Shown here: positions 13,479 through 13,534 of the stretch, one piece after another | Position numbering within the stretch: position 1 is the stretch's first letter | How the letters are laid out: each line of letters opens with the position of its first letter | Assembly (NCBI GenBank): GCA_963693635.1 | Contig: CAVOBC010000101.1 | Location: 1-13,534, forward strand | Origin: CAVOBC01 sp963693635 | Lineage (GTDB): Bacteria; Pseudomonadota; Gammaproteobacteria; Pseudomonadales; Azotimanducaceae | Reading direction: 5' to 3' | DNA: 13,534 nt | Program-made: the position numbers and the translations under genes | Notes under the pieces: model-generated | The model's input: the letters and a program-made list of their open reading frames with translations, nothing else | Database searches by the model: none | What the model was told of the DNA's origin: nothing

Positions 13479-13534
13479 TTAGTTCTGCTCGCGCTCGTCA
13501 GCGAGTTCAGCGAGAAACCGCGCCGTCCAGCGAT
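13479..13534 (-). CDS. C-terminal end of an unidentified gene (rest outside window)
   Basis: Read from the right edge on the minus strand, one frame gives RWTARFLAELADEREQN and then TAA (13479-13481). The amphipathic, charged composition looks like a true protein end, and it is convergent with ribA with a small hairpin between. With 17 residues I cannot name a family. It might also be a chance open stretch. Confidence 0.4.
   Translation of the reverse strand, partial: RWTARFLAELADEREQN

Noticed and set aside
1..13534. Phage, defence, toxin-antitoxin or secondary-metabolite system
   Set aside because: All genes I could identify are housekeeping or metabolic families; nothing points to such a system.

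Overview
The window is about 13.5 kb of GC-rich bacterial DNA. It most likely comes from a gammaproteobacterium. The evidence is a standard-length EttA, a riboflavin/thiamine neighbourhood in the order nrdR-ribD-ribH-nusB-thiL-pgpA that is typical of that group, a RibA that aligns residue for residue with the E. coli enzyme around its zinc site, and a c5-type cytochrome. No genus can be named from sequence alone.

Left part (1-4774): the 3' part of radA (DNA repair) enters from the left edge. Next comes a secreted or periplasmic protein with two DUF2846-like regions, broken by two -1 frameshifts. A periplasmic cytochrome c5 gene (minus strand) and a PQQ-dependent dehydrogenase gene (plus strand) then diverge from a 54-bp gap and look like an electron-transfer pair. 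They are followed on the minus strand by a double zinc-ribbon protein, again broken by a -1 frameshift.

Middle part (4775-7271): a gene-free stretch holds an 8-bp-period tandem repeat. On the minus strand, ettA (ABC-F translation factor) is followed by a small membrane-anchored hypothetical gene with a strong Shine-Dalgarno sequence but an early amber stop. A 128-bp divergent region separates ettA from nrdR.

Right part (7272-13534): the plus-strand cluster is nrdR (repressor of ribonucleotide reductase genes), ribD and ribH (riboflavin synthesis), nusB (transcription antitermination), thiL (thiamine diphosphate synthesis), pgpA (phosphatidylglycerol synthesis), a retropepsin-like membrane protease, and ribA (GTP cyclohydrolase II, very probably with a TTG start). 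Riboflavin synthase and 3,4-dihydroxy-2-butanone-4-phosphate synthase, which often sit between ribD and ribH, are absent here. A convergent gene begins at the right edge.

The most notable structure is around thiL. A hairpin-rich, MITE-like element lies upstream, and a diverged inverted repeat (core about 66 bp, 57 of 66 identical) brackets the whole gene, in a cluster that is otherwise normally compact. Other points for follow-up are a NrdR zinc knuckle with CX4C instead of CX2C, three frameshifts that each fit loss of one base from a short G or C run, and the nonsense mutation after ettA. I see no phage, CRISPR, toxin-antitoxin or defence system and no clearly new multi-gene system.
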